DNA from: Toxorhynchites rutilus septentrionalis
Lineage: Eukaryota; Arthropoda; Insecta; Diptera; Culicidae
Length of the DNA stretch: 64,000 nucleotides
Reading direction: 5' to 3'
Assembly: GCF_029784135.1 (NCBI RefSeq)
Contig: NC_073745.1
Coordinates: 197,869,807 to 197,933,806 of the forward strand
The notes beneath the pieces were generated by a model, which worked only from the letters and a program-made list of their open reading frames with translations, searched no databases and was not told the DNA's origin. The position numbers and the translations under genes were made by a program. Positions 11,801 through 26,800 of this stretch are shown one piece after another; position 1 is the stretch's first letter, and each line of letters starts with the position of its first letter.

Positions 11801-14800
11801 AGCAATTTCGATTATCTTCTCAAACTCAAAATGGTCGCCCTGGATTAATCCGTTTGTTATATGATCCGAATGTCTTTCAAACGAGTTGTAAGAGTTGAAC
11901 TGACTGAAAGAATCCGGAATCAATAATTATTAATGCTGTCACATCAATATATTAGAGTTAGCATTTTCTTCCTCGACGTTACCTCGACGATATTACCCTT
12001 GTCCTAAGTGTTACCGGTTGTGGAACGTTTTTATTACACACTTCCGTGTTGCATAGGGGAAGTGGGGGCATAGTGGTCACCCTAAGGTACATGCCCATTT
12101 CCGGCGTCCACATACCGTCCCAATTCGCGTTTTTCGAAGAATATTATAGTTTAACTCATTGTTGTTCAAGATAGCCAACGGCTTTTTCTATAAAAAATCA
12201 AAAAAGTACATTTTTCATCATTAGAAAAAAAAGGTGAAAGATCGAACATTTTTTTGCTTGGAGGTAAAGTGGTCACCTAGTGGGGGCAAAGTGGTTATTG
12301 TTACATATCAAGCTTAATGGGATAGATTTATGCGTTTTTTCGTCCAAAATTGTTCAAATCATATTTCATATAGAAGGTACATGTTTGAAATAAGCTTGGC
12401 CTATTCACCTATAGTCCCAATTTAAATTTTCTCATGCATACAAAAACGTAGTAAGAAACACATAACGTTCCGCATAATGAGGCTTGGTTTAGTTATAGTG
12501 GCATATTTTCCAAGGGCTTTTGACGTAGGATTACGTCTTTCGGGAACATATTGGGGTACAAATTGAAAATCGAAAAACGAGCACATCGTGAAAATTGTCC
12601 ATTTTTAAACGCTTATTGCTCAGTCATTTCACGATGGATTGATGAAATTTTTGCGTCAATCGATTTCGGCACTCCATAACAATTTTTTATATTGAATAAA
12701 ATAATATATGTCATGACACTAATTATCGAATAATTGAAAAATCTCAACCCCTATCCTAACGGAAATATCCACTTCTAATTGGTCGAAATTGACGACACAT
12801 GCGGGGGTTCCCTAACAGAGACATCAAAACCAAGCTGCCCGAGGGAAATCGGCATTGCAAATATATGCAAGTCGGGGGCATTTTTATATTGCATTTAGCA
12901 CAAGTGTAAGTGAAAAATTGGTATATTAAGGTATTAAAGTCTGCGTCTAGTTAGAGCTCCACAATTACAGAGCAAATGTTCCGAGGTTTCGCTTTCGGTA
13001 TTACAAAAGCGACAAATATCATCTTCCACTAAACCTATGTTTTTGAGATGGTATTTACTCGGATAGTGTCCTGTTATAAGGCCCGTGATTGTGCTGAAGT
13101 CTTTCTTATTAAGACTCAGCAATTGTTGAGTAATTTGAATACTCGGCGTGATAATTTTTTTATGACTGGTTAAGTTGTACCGCCAACCAGTTGGCTAACA
13201 CTTCCCGGTCTTCCCATTTCTTCAGCTCACCTTTCAACACACAGTCAGAAATTCCACAGAATGGTTCTTGACCAGTAAAAGGTGAGCTTGAGCCGTTCCT
13301 GGCAAGTTCATCTGCTCGCTCGTTTCCCTCTATGCCGCAATGGCCAGGAATCCAGTACAGTTGTACCGAACTTATCCGACTTAGTTGCCGTAAGAGGAGA
13401 ATACATTCCCAGACAATTTTTGAGGAGCATTTAAAAGCATCTCGAGCTTTAAGTGCCGCTTGACTGTCTGAGAATATGCAGATGTTAGCATGTCTATATT
13501 TTCTTTTAAGGCAGACATTTGAGCATTCTTTTATCGCAGCTATTTCTGCCTGAAAAACTGTTGGCCAGTTTCCCATAGCTACAGAGATTTTTGTTCTGGG
13601 ACCATACACTCCAGCACCTGTTCTGATTCCCATTTTTGACCCATCAGTGTAGAACATGATTGAACCATTACGAACACTGGGACCGCCTTCATCCCATACT
13701 GAACGAGAAGGTTCGATTACACTGTATGGAATGTCGTAGTTAGTCCTATGTTCCATCCAATCACTGTTCATCTCTGAGGATGGTCCTACGGGTAAGAGAT
13801 TCAGGATGCTCAAGTCACCAATTTTGTCTTCGTCTAGTATTTTTTTCCATTGTTTAAGCTTTAGAGCGCTTTTCTTGACCTCTAGCTGAACATTTTGGTT
13901 CAGAGGTAGCAAGTGAAGGATAGCCTCCAGTGCCTTCGAGTGTGCTTCGCATTGCTCCAGTAATTGCAGCGCATGCTAGTCGTTGGAGTTTGTTTAGCTT
14001 TTTTGTAGCTACAGTCTCCTTTGTCTTTGGCCACCAGACTAATGAGGCATAGGTTATCCTAGGCCGCACAATGGCAGTGTAGACCCACATTACCATTTTT
14101 GGTTTAAGGCCCCATGTTCTTCCTATCATTTTAGAACATGCTCATAGGGCTGTATTGGCTTTACTGATTATTGCATCTAAGTGCGCATTCCAGTTGAGTT
14201 TAGCATCTAGGATAACACCTAGATATTTCGCTGAAACACTGTATTTTATTTCCACTCCCCCAAGATATAAAGACTGCAGATGCTGTTTTTTCTTTTTGGT
14301 GAATGGAACAATAGTTGTTTTTGAGGGATTTATGCTCAGACCTTCTGTGGTACACCAAGTTTGTGTAAGGTTTAAGGCCATCTGCATTCTGCTCGATATC
14401 ACGTCGTCGAACTTGCCTCGTATCATTATGGCTAGATCATCGGCGAAACCCACAATTTCAAAACCTTTTGCCTCTAAACTTGTCAGAAGGTCGTCAACTA
14501 CTAGTGACCAAAGGAGAGGTGATAGAACGCCTCTTTGTGGGCAACCCTTTGTTGCAATCACATAATTAGACGACCTGCCCAGCTCCGAGGTGATTTGTCT
14601 GTGTGTGAGCATGCCATGGATCCATTCGACTATGCAGTTATCGAAGTGTCTTCTTCTCACTGCCTGTGCCATTGATAGGTAAGAAGCATTATCAAAAGCA
14701 CCTTCGATGTCAAGAAACGCGCATAATGCGGTTTCTTTTGACAAGAGAGATTTTTCAATTTCTGTTACAAGCATGTGTAGTGCTGTGATTGTGGATTTGC

Positions 14801-17800
14801 CTGATCGGTAGGCAAACTGGTATTTGGATGGTGGGTGTTTGGACATGAATACAGACTATATGTATTCATATAATACCTTTTCCATAGTTTTCAACAGTAT
14901 TGATGATAAACTAATTGGTCTGAAAGCCTTTGGAAGTGTTTGTCGCGTTTTCCCGATGAAAACTACTTTCACAAGTCTCCATATCGCAGGAATGTGCTCT
15001 AGTATCAGACTTGCCTTAAAGATCTCGATTAGAGATGGAATTAATTTTGAAGCTCTATTTTGATTCAGGGCTGGAAAAATTCCATCTGCACCTGCAGACT
15101 TGTAAGGTAGAAAGGATCTCACCGCGTTTACTACCCTGGCCCTCGTGAAAGCTAATCCAGCAACTATATTTGCGACATCCTTTGCATTTTCGGGTCCTAT
15201 GAGACGCCTTCGAGAGCATATTGTGTCGCCATTATAGCCAGGATTTGTATCCGAGTGGACAGATGTAGATCCCGGAAAGTGAGTCTTCATCAGTATGTCT
15301 AGTACTTCTGAGGGGTTTTTTTGTGAACGAACCGTCATCCTTTTTAAGCGATCCAAGCCCGTTCGAGTGGTCTTTTGCCAAAGTCTTGTTGAGTCTAGCA
15401 ACGATTGGGGTATTTTCAATGCTTTCGCAGTTATATACCCAGGATTTTCGTTTAGATCGTCTCAGTTCTCTACTGTACTCAGTTAGGGCTCTCTTATATT
15501 GAGACCAGTCCGAGGTAATTTTTGCTCTGTTGAACAGTTTACGCGCCGTTTTGCGAAGCCGTTCGAGCCTTTTATTCCACCAAGGAACGTTTCTTGTCGA
15601 AGAAACTTTTCTCAGTGGGCAATTACTGTTGTAGACAGAGACTATCGTTTCATTTAACTACCCCTACAATATTCACTAGAACTAGAGCTGAAAGAAAACT
15701 TGCGTAGTATGATTTACCCTCGCAGATGCTCGCCAAACAAACTTGTTTTATTTGTGAAATTTTTCACTTATTTTGCGCTATCATCGAAAACACTACTGGA
15801 TAAATTTGCAGTCTGATAGTATAATCATGTATCGCAAGAAGGATTTTGGGTAATATGCGTTTAAAATATTCTAAACTTTTCGTTACATGCCCATGTCATC
15901 TTACTATTTTTGGTATGGTTCGAATATGTCGTTTATAAACCATCTCGAATATATCTAACCAACTTCTTGACGGTGACTTAAGAACCATTTTCCATTCTGG
16001 ACCATTTTTTTAAGAAAGCAACAAAGAAACCTCAACCGCTCTTGTATAACTTTTAAAGCCTTATTCTCCTGCAAAACCAAACCTGCACCACAACAGGGAA
16101 CAAATACGAGATGTGAGGAAGATAACTCAATCGAAAACTAATGATGACGATGAAAGAATTAACATCGGCAAACAAATCAAACAGAGGAAGAGAAATTTCT
16201 CTCCTCAATGCTATCTTTCTATTCCCGACAACTCAATCGTAGCTGAAAGATAGGCAATTTGGAGCAAACTTTTGAAGAAGATAACAAAAGAGAGAAAGAC
16301 TAAAAGGTCTTCCGGATTTAATTCCTCCCAGTGATATATTTATTCCACTCCTCTCGTATTGATTTGATTTTTACGAGCCATGATTGTTAACAGACTCTTC
16401 GAACATCTCGCGATGTCATTCCGAACGAACGATGAATTAACCGCATTAATGAGAGGAATTTTCGCATACAGAGGATTGGTTCCTCGGTCGATTGGTTCTT
16501 GGTGAATGTGCTGCGTGTGAAATGTTCATAAACCGATTTTTAGAAGAAAAAAAACAAGGGGTACCACACCTTGTGTTCCGTTCTCGTTTGATTTGATTAA
16601 AAAATGCGAACCCAATGCAGTGAGAAGCCTTTGGGTGTCATAAAATATATAGATTTGGAGCGGAAAACAGATGAAATCTCTACACCGCCCCAAAATTATA
16701 TTTCCTCTTTCGTATTGAGCTGGAATCGATTTCCCTCCTATGTTTGATACTATCTTTCAGTGCCGCATACCGGAGCACTGTGTGTGACCTACTTCAATCT
16801 GGCTCTGTTTCTGGTTTATATATCATTTACAACCATTCGTGATGGGTGTTGCTATCTTATAAAAAATCTGGAAATATGCAAAGAAAAACTTCTTATCTAA
16901 GAACTGCTTCAAGACATAAGACTTGATGAGAAAAAAATAAAGTAGAACGCAGAAAGTTTCGACGCGAAAATATTATTATAATTCTAATTATACGCTACGG
17001 CGAGATTGAATGACATTTCGCATGTCAAATTTTCGCGTACCCTAAATTAATTCCTAATTTACTTCCGCTTCCATCAGAAGATGACACTGAAACGGCAACA
17101 ACGGTATCTGCCTTCGCGTCTTTGCCACGTAATTCAATTGGGTCAATTTTTCGTTCGCATCTCCGTTCCGTTCCATCCACTGTTTCACGGGAAAGTGCCT
17201 AGATGTCTGTCTCCGGTACAGGAGGTTTTATAATTCGTGCTAAAATATTTACTTCAGTAGGCAATTTCGACCAATTTGTGGTTTTGTTGGAATAGCACTT
17301 CGAGGAAGCAATTCATACAAATTCTGCAACTAAAAATGAGACAAATAAAAACTAAGTGGTTGGAAATATGATATTTCAGTAACATAGGCCTTGATGCCAA
17401 TTTTATTTTGTGTTTTAAATCTGCGAACTTTCCCGGATTTTTTTCTTAATGTTTTGCCATACATCATATAAAAAGTCATGTTTCGTATAAATAATACAAC
17501 TCACTGAATTCTTTTGTGAAAAACATTTATAAACACAAAAATTTATTTTTTGATAACATTGAAAACTATGTTATTAGAAAGTCAATATTTTTTTCTAGGA
17601 AAATGACACAAAATGTTAAAAAACTTGTCCAAAAATTTAATTTCATATTAAAAAGTTTCAATTTAACAAAATCGTAAACCATGTTGGGATCACCAGAATA
17701 AAGATATGATTTGTTTTCAAACTTAGGAAATTTCAATACTTTGCAGGATCATACGTAACAGAGAAAATTAATATGAAAAATTAAATACAGCACAGGAGGA

Positions 17801-20800
17801 ATTGAAATGCTTCCAATTTTTGTCAATATAAACTCTTTAGAGTCGTAACGATGCTACACCCAAACTAGCGATGGCAGAAAACATATTATTTTCGGCAGGA
17901 AAAAAATCCTTTTTCGTGTGCAGAATGGGTAAAACGAACAAATAAAAGCATTTTTTTTTCAAAATTTCTAAAATGCTTGTATGTACGGGAGCAGAGCTCT
18001 CTTTCTCTCAGACTGAACGTAAGCTTGGGATTGTATCCAAAAAAAATGGAATGCAAGGAGGTTTTACACGACTATGATAAGCACAAAAGTGAAGCATAAT
18101 GATAATGCACATGCTGGTTATTATGCTCATTGGTTACCTGGGTTATTGAAACCGTCTTAAAAGAGGTGGCATCACATCAATCATCTGTATAACATTCCCA
18201 CTGTTTCTACCAAAAGAAACAAATTAATTCACCGTTTAAAGAAGAGAATTCAACACAATTTTGATAGATTTTTGCCAGGCTGGTATGAACGCCTTTACAG
18301 GTCGAGCAACTGCTTCTGCCACTTTGTCGTCTAATCTATTTGTTATGTCTTAAGCTCTCGCGCTGAATGAAGGATATATGAGGGAGCGCTTGGAAATTTA
18401 TAGGATTCCGGTTGAATTTATTGTACTTTCGTTTTTCCTACCGGGGACTACTGAGTTTGGTTCCCCCCTTTTTTTCTTCGCTCGCCCAGGGTTCGTAGCG
18501 AGAAATCCCCGTCGCAGAGGATGCTTGCGTGCGAAGGAACCGGATGTAAAAAAATGTGAGCATAATTTATATCATGTATTTGGTGTATGGAATAGAATGT
18601 TACATTGGATAATAAAAATATACATTTTGAGAACCAGTATCTTGTCTGGAGGACTTTCCGCCGACGGATAGCGTTCCTGTTGTGTCACGATATGTTAACA
18701 CCGAATAGTCCCAAAATAGAATTTGCTATTGGTGTGAAATTTACTTTCGTTTCTTGTACCATTCCACAATGGTCCAGGAGATGCATTTAAGTGGAAATTA
18801 GCATTTAGAGCTCGACAGTTATTTTCTAGACAAAAACTGTCTTCGACAAAGTTGTTACATATAATAGAGCGCTCATTTTCATGTTTTCAAAAATAGGGTG
18901 ACCAAAATTTTCGATGAATAAAAAATCTATCTTTCTTATCTCTATGGATAGAGGTAAATATAGTTCGACAATGTTGTAGTCCCAGTTAGTTGAGACAAGT
19001 TGTAGAACAAAGTTTTTTTTCTATCTCTTGAAATAACCGATATAGCGACTTTTTTCTATGTTACGTTAGGGTCACTATGAAAAAATACTGTTTTTGCTCT
19101 AGCTTTTATATTTCAAATTCTACATGTAAACTGTCTGCGGAAGACTTAGAACTTACTAATACAAACATTTTGCGATGCAGAACTTGTCAACATCTCAACT
19201 TCACTCAAAGTTATTGTTATTTCTTCCCAAGAAAAATACGCTCTCTTCAATTGTTTGTCATTCCTTCTGGGGCAAACATAAACAAAGTGTATTGACGGCA
19301 TTTGGAGAGCATATTTCACTCTACATGATGTGTGATTTTCAACACTATGTTATTTTTTGTGTTTGAGTAAATTTAAATTGAAATCATGAGTTTTTGGATA
19401 AAAAAACATCAATAACTTTAAGATATTGACAAGTTCTGCATCGCGAAATGTTGGAATTGATGAGCTCTAAAAGTCGTATGAAGACAGTTTTGATGTAAAA
19501 CTTGAAATATGAAAGTTAAAGCAAAAAAACCGTTTTTTCATGGTCGCTAAATCGATTATATTAAAAGATAGAAAAAAGCTTTGTTCTACAAAGATGTTTA
19601 AAATAACTGGGGCTACAACATTGTTGAACTATGATTATCTGTATCTATAAAGATAAGAAAGTTAGATTTTTCATTTCATCGACAATTTTGGTCACCCTAT
19701 TTTTGATAACATAAAAATGAGCGCTCTATCTAAACAACTTTGTTGAAGACAGTTTTTGTCTGAAAAGCAAATATCTCCCACAATGTTGTTTTTCGCGCTT
19801 TTTATCTAAGTTGCATTATGGTAACCATTAAAAAACGTTGTTTTTTTCAATAACTTTTATATTTCAAATTTATTTTACATCAAAACTGTCTTCGTACGAC
19901 TTTTAGAGCTTATCAATACCAACATTTTGCGATGCAGAATTCGTCAATATCTTAATCATGCTCAAAGTTATTGATGGGTTTTCACCCACAAACTCGTGAT
20001 TTCAATTTTAATTTACTCAAATACAAAAAATAACATATCTTTCAAAATCACATATTATATAGAGTGAAATTTGTTCTTTCAAATTCCGTCAACAAACATT
20101 TTTTATGTTTGCCCCAGAAAGAATGACAAGCAATTGAAGAGAGCGTATTTTTTGGGAAGAAACATCAAACATCATGTAACACATACCCGAATGACATTCA
20201 CCCGAATGTAACAAATACCCGAATGCAACATATACCCGAACGGACATTTACCGAATGCAACAAAAACCCGAATGCAACGCTTACCCGAATGTAACGAATA
20301 CCCGAATGAATCAGATTATGAATTTTGTCGAGTTTCCTGTTACGAAGTTACGAAGTAAAATGAAAAATTGTAGTGAGGAAATTCGAAAAAAGATGTTGTA
20401 TCATTTTTAAAAATTAATGTACGTATAATTGACATGCCGTCTTCTTTCCTTTCCGTTTTGTTCTTTGGGGCCAAGAGATAAATCAGAAATGAGCATGGGT
20501 TATGAAATATTCTGAAAATTAAGCAGGTAACTTTAACATAAAAATTAAAATGAAAATATGAAAAGAATAGATGAAAAAAGGTACTTACGTATTTACCACC
20601 GCAGCGCAGTTTTTATCATGAACTTATTATTTCGTGATGAAATTTATTCTGAGATCAATGTAATGGGGCGAAGTCTCCATTTAACGAGGATAAGGAACCG
20701 AGGCGGCACCAAGCCGTCAAGGTGACGCAATCCGAGTCGGCCGCCGGCCCGCCGTCGGCGGCCTCTCGCAGTCAAACCTGTGTTCCACCGATTGCCCAGT

Positions 20801-23800
20801 TAGTTTGAAACATAGGAGACGATCCTTTAGTCAGGAGCGTCGGACGGCATACGTTTACCTGGTGCATTACGGCCGCTTGGGCCGCCTCGGTTCCTTGTGC
20901 TCGTTAGATGGGGACTTCGCCCCCATTCGGAGATCTCAGATTTAATTTCATTGCGAAAAAATAAATTCACAATCAAAATTACACTTCATCGTCATAATAC
21001 GTATGTACCAAAATTGACTGCTTTCTTTTCAGTAAACGGACTGCGTCATTCATATGAATGGATGAACTTCATAATATGTTATAAAACTGCATTCTTTCAC
21101 TTTTCATTAGTTTGGAAAGGATTTTATTCAACGCCACTATTTCTCAAATTGCACTACCCACGAAAAATACTTTTTGAATGGAAATGAACGTACGAGACAA
21201 ATAAGATCTTTATATAACACTGATCATAAATAAATATTCGGGTATTTGTTACATCCGGGTGAGTGGAATTTGGGTAAATGACTTTCGGATAACTGTCTTT
21301 CGGGTGAGTGGGTTTCGGGTAAATGGGACACAATCGCGTCAATGATGAACTCCATACTATTGTTTCATCTTCGAACCACAATTTCTTGCGTCGCGGTGCA
21401 ATCGCCAGCAATGTCTTTAATCCGAGCATGTGGGATTTGGAGAATTTCAACGACTGTTTAATTGGATATTTGGATATTGTTTATACAAAAGTACTAAAGT
21501 CTTGATTGAAAATGTTAGCGTTTCATTTGTTTTTTGTATTTTAGAAGCCAAATTTAGGAAAACACAAAACAAAATCTTCATTTCGTCTCATTTACCTCCT
21601 ATTCAGTATTAAATATATGGTAATCGGTATCCTAGGTGTCATATATAGTGTAACCGCGATTACTCGAGTTTTTTTGGAAAAAATTGGAAATAAGTACTCT
21701 AGATTAGCGTTACGAAAATACTTAGATGCGTATGCGAATTTATTCATCACTAAGAGGTTGACTACTACACAGCCAATTATTGAAACTTCCTGCGAAACAA
21801 TATCTGTAACAATGAATTCGATTCCATAAATTACGTAACGCGTTAGCATATTGTTTACAACCTATTCTCATGCCTACCAATGTTTTTGTGCTTAATTTCA
21901 TCAAAACCGGTCGAGCCGTAACATGCGACATGATATTGTGAGTAAAAGGGTCACCATAGCTCGATTGGATTGACAGAAATGATGGTGTATTGAATTATGC
22001 AGGTTTCAAAATCTGACTCCGAATTCTCGTTTTTCAGAAACATGTGACATATGCGACGCACATTAGCAGAAAATCAAACATCGAACTTATTTCGTTATAC
22101 AGTCCCATGTTTAAATTTATACAGAGTGCAGATGCACTGGATGTGAGAGAATAGATTGCTTTTGCGAACTAATGTAAAAAAATGTTTTTGAGTGCCCAAA
22201 TCGATTGATACAAAAATCTCATCAACCCTTCATGAAATGACTGAGCTGTAAGCGTTTGAAACTGGACTTTTTCACGATGCGCTCGAGTTTCATTTTCGAT
22301 TTGCATCCCAATATGTTTCTGAAAGGCGTGATCCTACGTCAACAAATCTTTCTATGGTGTTTATGGTATTTCCGCTGCATGGTTTAGAAATATTCACTTC
22401 TTTAGTACATTCTTTATTTTTCGCATTTGAATACACTTCACTAAACTTTTTTTTATAAAAAGTGTAACGAAAGTGTCGGTCATCCGGAGTATTGATTTTT
22501 TTTTCACTCCGGATAATCGAATCTTCCGGATAATCGAGCCAAAACAATTTTTTTTATTTGTTTTTTTTGCATGTATATTTCGTTTTTTGAAAATAAAAGA
22601 GGAATTTGATTTTTGATTCATCCCCTTAAATTCAGAAAACACCTTTCTCACATGAAAAAAAATTATTTATCCAGAATCTCTCAGGAGGTGATAGACGATC
22701 ATATTTGATGAAAAAAATCCTCTTACGCATATGTTCGAATTTCAACAATGACAGAGTTATAGAACTATTTATTTGTTTCGGACTCTGTTGCTTCATACTG
22801 GCTCTACATCACATAGTACGGTACGGAAAACGATTCTGATGCTTTCATTTGAAAGATGAGAAAATTTAGTACAGGATACAGTAGTGGAACAACTAAATTA
22901 GTGAATTTTAATAACATTTTGGAAGTGAAACGCTAAAAAGTTAATAATTTTAAATGTGTTATTATTAATTTTATCCTAAAAATTTATATTAAACTAGATT
23001 GTTTCTATCAATTAAAATGAAGTTCGTTAACCGCTCCACAATGACGCACAACTTCTATCTTTCATAGTTTGGCTGCAATATCGATATAAACAATTCCTGG
23101 TGAAAATTCAAGTCAAATCTTCATAAATCACGATTTTTACCGCACTGTACATGTAATAGCCACTTGAACTTCACCTTAACGTTGATAGGTTACATTTCTT
23201 CATGAATTAAGTCATATTTGAAATATAAAATTTTTTTTTCCAAACTGAATATAATCGAGTCCAAAATTGTATATAATCGAATCACATATAATCGATTCTG
23301 TATATAATCGAGTCCGACCTCTACTGTATTCTATAAGTCAAATCATTTCATTTAATACCAATATTGAGGGGATTGCAAAAAATATATAGTCGACCATTTT
23401 GTGGCGACGACCTTTTCGAATTTATGTTGTTCATAGTGTAGTGTATTCTCCAAATCAAGCCATTCAGCCATTTTTTGCAGCGGCCAAATTGAATTATCCA
23501 AGATCATGAAATACACAGTTATATAATGACAGTAGAACTAAATGTATGTTCCAAATTTCAGATCAATCATTCAACAGGTCAATTTTCTATTAATGTGGGA
23601 CAACCCAACAAACATTCAAACATACATAGAAACAGGTCAAGCTGAATGAAACCATTCAAAAAGTAATTAGCTGTTTGAGAACTGTGAGCATATTGAAATT
23701 GTATTTTTCATTATCTGCTATGTTCTACTAGTCGAGAACTTTCTTTTGATACATTTTTGGACATTGTCCATAAATAACTGTGTTCTACTAGTCAAGCCTT

Positions 23801-26800
23801 TTCATTTGATACCCATATTGATGGAGTTCTGAGAAAATAGGTAATCCGCAATTTTGTAGTGGCCGCCATCTTAGATTTGCATTTTTCATGAATAACTGTA
23901 TTCACTAGTCAAGCCCTTTCATTTGATACCCATATTGATGGGGTTGTGAAAAAAATATATTAGGCTGTCAAAAAAGTCCTGCGGTATTTTTTTTTGAATT
24001 TTCATTTGTTCATAAAATTAGTTACAATCATCTGTTTTAAGTCAAATATGCGCCGTTTTGTTCGATGACTTGTTCCCAACGAGATGCCAACTTCATAATA
24101 CCCCTGTTATAGAAGCTCGCTTCCTTATTGGCAAAAAACTCGGATAGCCAATTTTCACAGGCCTCTTTTGTGGCTAACTTCTGACTACCTAGCTCGTTCG
24201 CCATGGACAAAAACAGGTGGTAATCACTTGGTGCAAGGTCCGGACTATACGGCGGATACAAAAGAACCTCCCATCCGAGCTCCCGGAGCTTCTGGCGCGT
24301 CACCAAAGAAGTGTGTGGCCTGGCGTTGTCCTGATGGAAGACAATGCGGCCTCTGTTTATCAAAGATGGCCTCTTTTTCATGAGTGCTACCTTCAAGCGG
24401 TCCAGTTGTTGGCAGTACAGGTCCTTAATAGATTATTCCTTGACAATCCCACCAAATACACAGCAGAACCTTCCTGGCCGTTAATGAGGGCTTGACCACC
24501 GTCTGAGCCGCTTCAGCGGGCTTCGACCACGACCATTTGCGCTTCACGTTGTCGTAAGTGACCCACTTTTCATCGCCAGTCACCATCCGCTTCAGAAACG
24601 GGTCGATTTTGTTGCGATTCAGCAGCGATTCACATGCGTCGATACGGTCAAAGATGTTTTTTTGCGTCAACGTGTGTGGCACCCATACATCGAGCTTCTT
24701 TGTGAATCCAAGCTTCTTGAAATGGTTAATAACGGTTTGATGACTTATCCCCAGCTCTTGGCCGATGCTGCGGCTGCTACTATGCCGGTCTTTCTCGCCT
24801 AATTCAGCGATTTTGTCGCAATTTTCGACGACAGGCCTTCCGGAGCGTGGCGCATCTTCGACGACCTCTACACCAGAACGAAAACGTTGAAACCATCGTT
24901 GTGCGGTGGAAATGGAAACTGTATCGGGTCTATAAACTGCACAAATTTTATTGGCAGCTTGAGATGCATTTTTGCCTTTGTCATAGTAGTACTGTAAAAT
25001 ATATCGGATTTTCTCTTTATTTTGCTCCATATTTGCGACACTATAACTCACGAACGACTTAACCAAACAAAACACTGTCAAGGACTATATTATAGCGCGC
25101 AAAAATACCTTTCCATAGTATAGTATGACTCGATACAATGAATATAACTAGAACTACGCGCTTACAACGACACCTCGCGGAAATACCGCAGGACTTTTTT
25201 AACAGCCTTATATATGGCGCCATTTTGTGGTGGTTACCATTTTGGATTTGAATTTTTTGTAAATAACTGTATTCTACTAGTCAAGCCCTTTCAATAGATA
25301 CCCATATTGATGGGGTTCTAAGAAAATATGTAATTCGCCATTTTGTAGTTGCCGCCATCTTAGATTTGCATTTTTTATGAATAACTGTATTCTACTAGTC
25401 AAGCCCTTTCATTTGATACCCATATTGATGGAGTTCTGAGAAAATATGTAATCCGCCATTTTGTAACGGCCGCCATCTTGGATTTGCATTTTTCTTAAAT
25501 AACTGCATTCTACTAGTCAAGCCCTTTCTTTTGATATCCACATTAGCTATTCAGTATAGAATTATTATACAAATTATTCAAAATTTCCGAAAATCAAAAA
25601 TAAAATAATACTCGGGATATCCCGGATAATCGAGTCTCCGGATAATCGAGTCCGACCTGTAGTTATTAAACTGTTAAATTGGATTACTCTAGTTGGTGTT
25701 AGAGAGAAACTATTTCTTCACAACGATAGCTCTTAGACAGTTTAGTGAACGTTTCAATTGCGTTTGTAAGTTTGAGCGCGGGTCAATGATGAGTTTGAGA
25801 GAAAGAAAACTACAGTTACAGAAAACTACATTATATTTTACAGTCGAGAACGAAGGCCTGGATGCTGAAAAATTTTAATAGTGTTTATGTTTTTGATAAT
25901 GTGAGACAAAGCACAATTCGGTTACTGACGCTTTCAATCAAGAATAATTTAATTATGCAGACGAAAATAGATCAATGTTCCCATGGGGTTTGGCTTACAG
26001 TGGTCTGAGATTACTGTATAACGTCAATAAACTATTTGTATCCTCAATCATATATCGATGGAATCATCCACAAGAGAAGAGTTGTTCACTCAGTTCAATC
26101 ATCACTGATTATGCAACTTATCTTTTCGATTTTGCTATATGTTGTTGATATTCCAACAGAACAAACAAACTAATTTATCGACTTGAATCATTGGGCCTGA
26201 TTCTCGAATACACTTCACGGTGGAAACGATTTAAACGGCACGCCATTGAACTACGTTTTACGAGTTAGTGAAGTGTCGAAGATAATGATGAGTTTTCAGG
26301 CAGAGTGAGCACTTTTCAAATAAAAAATCATTAATGAAAATTAACCTCTTCGTATCAAACTGGTATTCAATGTGAGTGGAAAAATTTATTTTCTTCGTGG
26401 GATATAATAATCTCATACAAAAATTTAATCTGAAGATAATTTGATTTTATTATGATAAATTTAGTGGGAAACTAATCACGCATCCAGATGTCGACACCGT
26501 ACCGTTGTCATCGCGAATGCGTTTCATACCGTTTCCACCGTGAAGTGTATTCGTAGTGTATTCGAGAATCAGGCCCATTGATCGGGTTTGGGACTATTTG
26601 GGGGAGAGAGAAATTCAAGATTGTCATTTGAAAAAAAAACTGTTCCTTCTCAGCTTTCCTACAAAAATCCAAAAACGACGATAGGAAAAATCTAGTTACA
26701 AGACGACGATTAACGACTATTTACGACCAGCATCGGGGCTATAAATCTTCACGCGCATCCTTCCCAAACACGCTACGAACATTAGCGGTGGATAGATTTC

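Larger units (their letters stand above)
23328..25560. repeat. Tandem repeat, ~118-bp unit, split by a mariner
   Basis: The units contain CTGTATTCTACTAGTCAAGC, TTTCATTTGATACCCATATT and GCCGCCATCTTGGATTTGCA. Starts near 25264, 25382 and 25499 give a period of 117-118 bp. Units before the insertion (23328-23957) are more diverged. The array is interrupted at 23960-25210. Confidence 0.8.

Noticed and set aside
14155..14565. 136-codon + strand ORF
   Set aside because: It is a shadow antisense to the reverse transcriptase on the - strand.
21592..21849. Overlapping ORFs on both strands
   Set aside because: They are fortuitous open frames in AT-rich DNA without domains.
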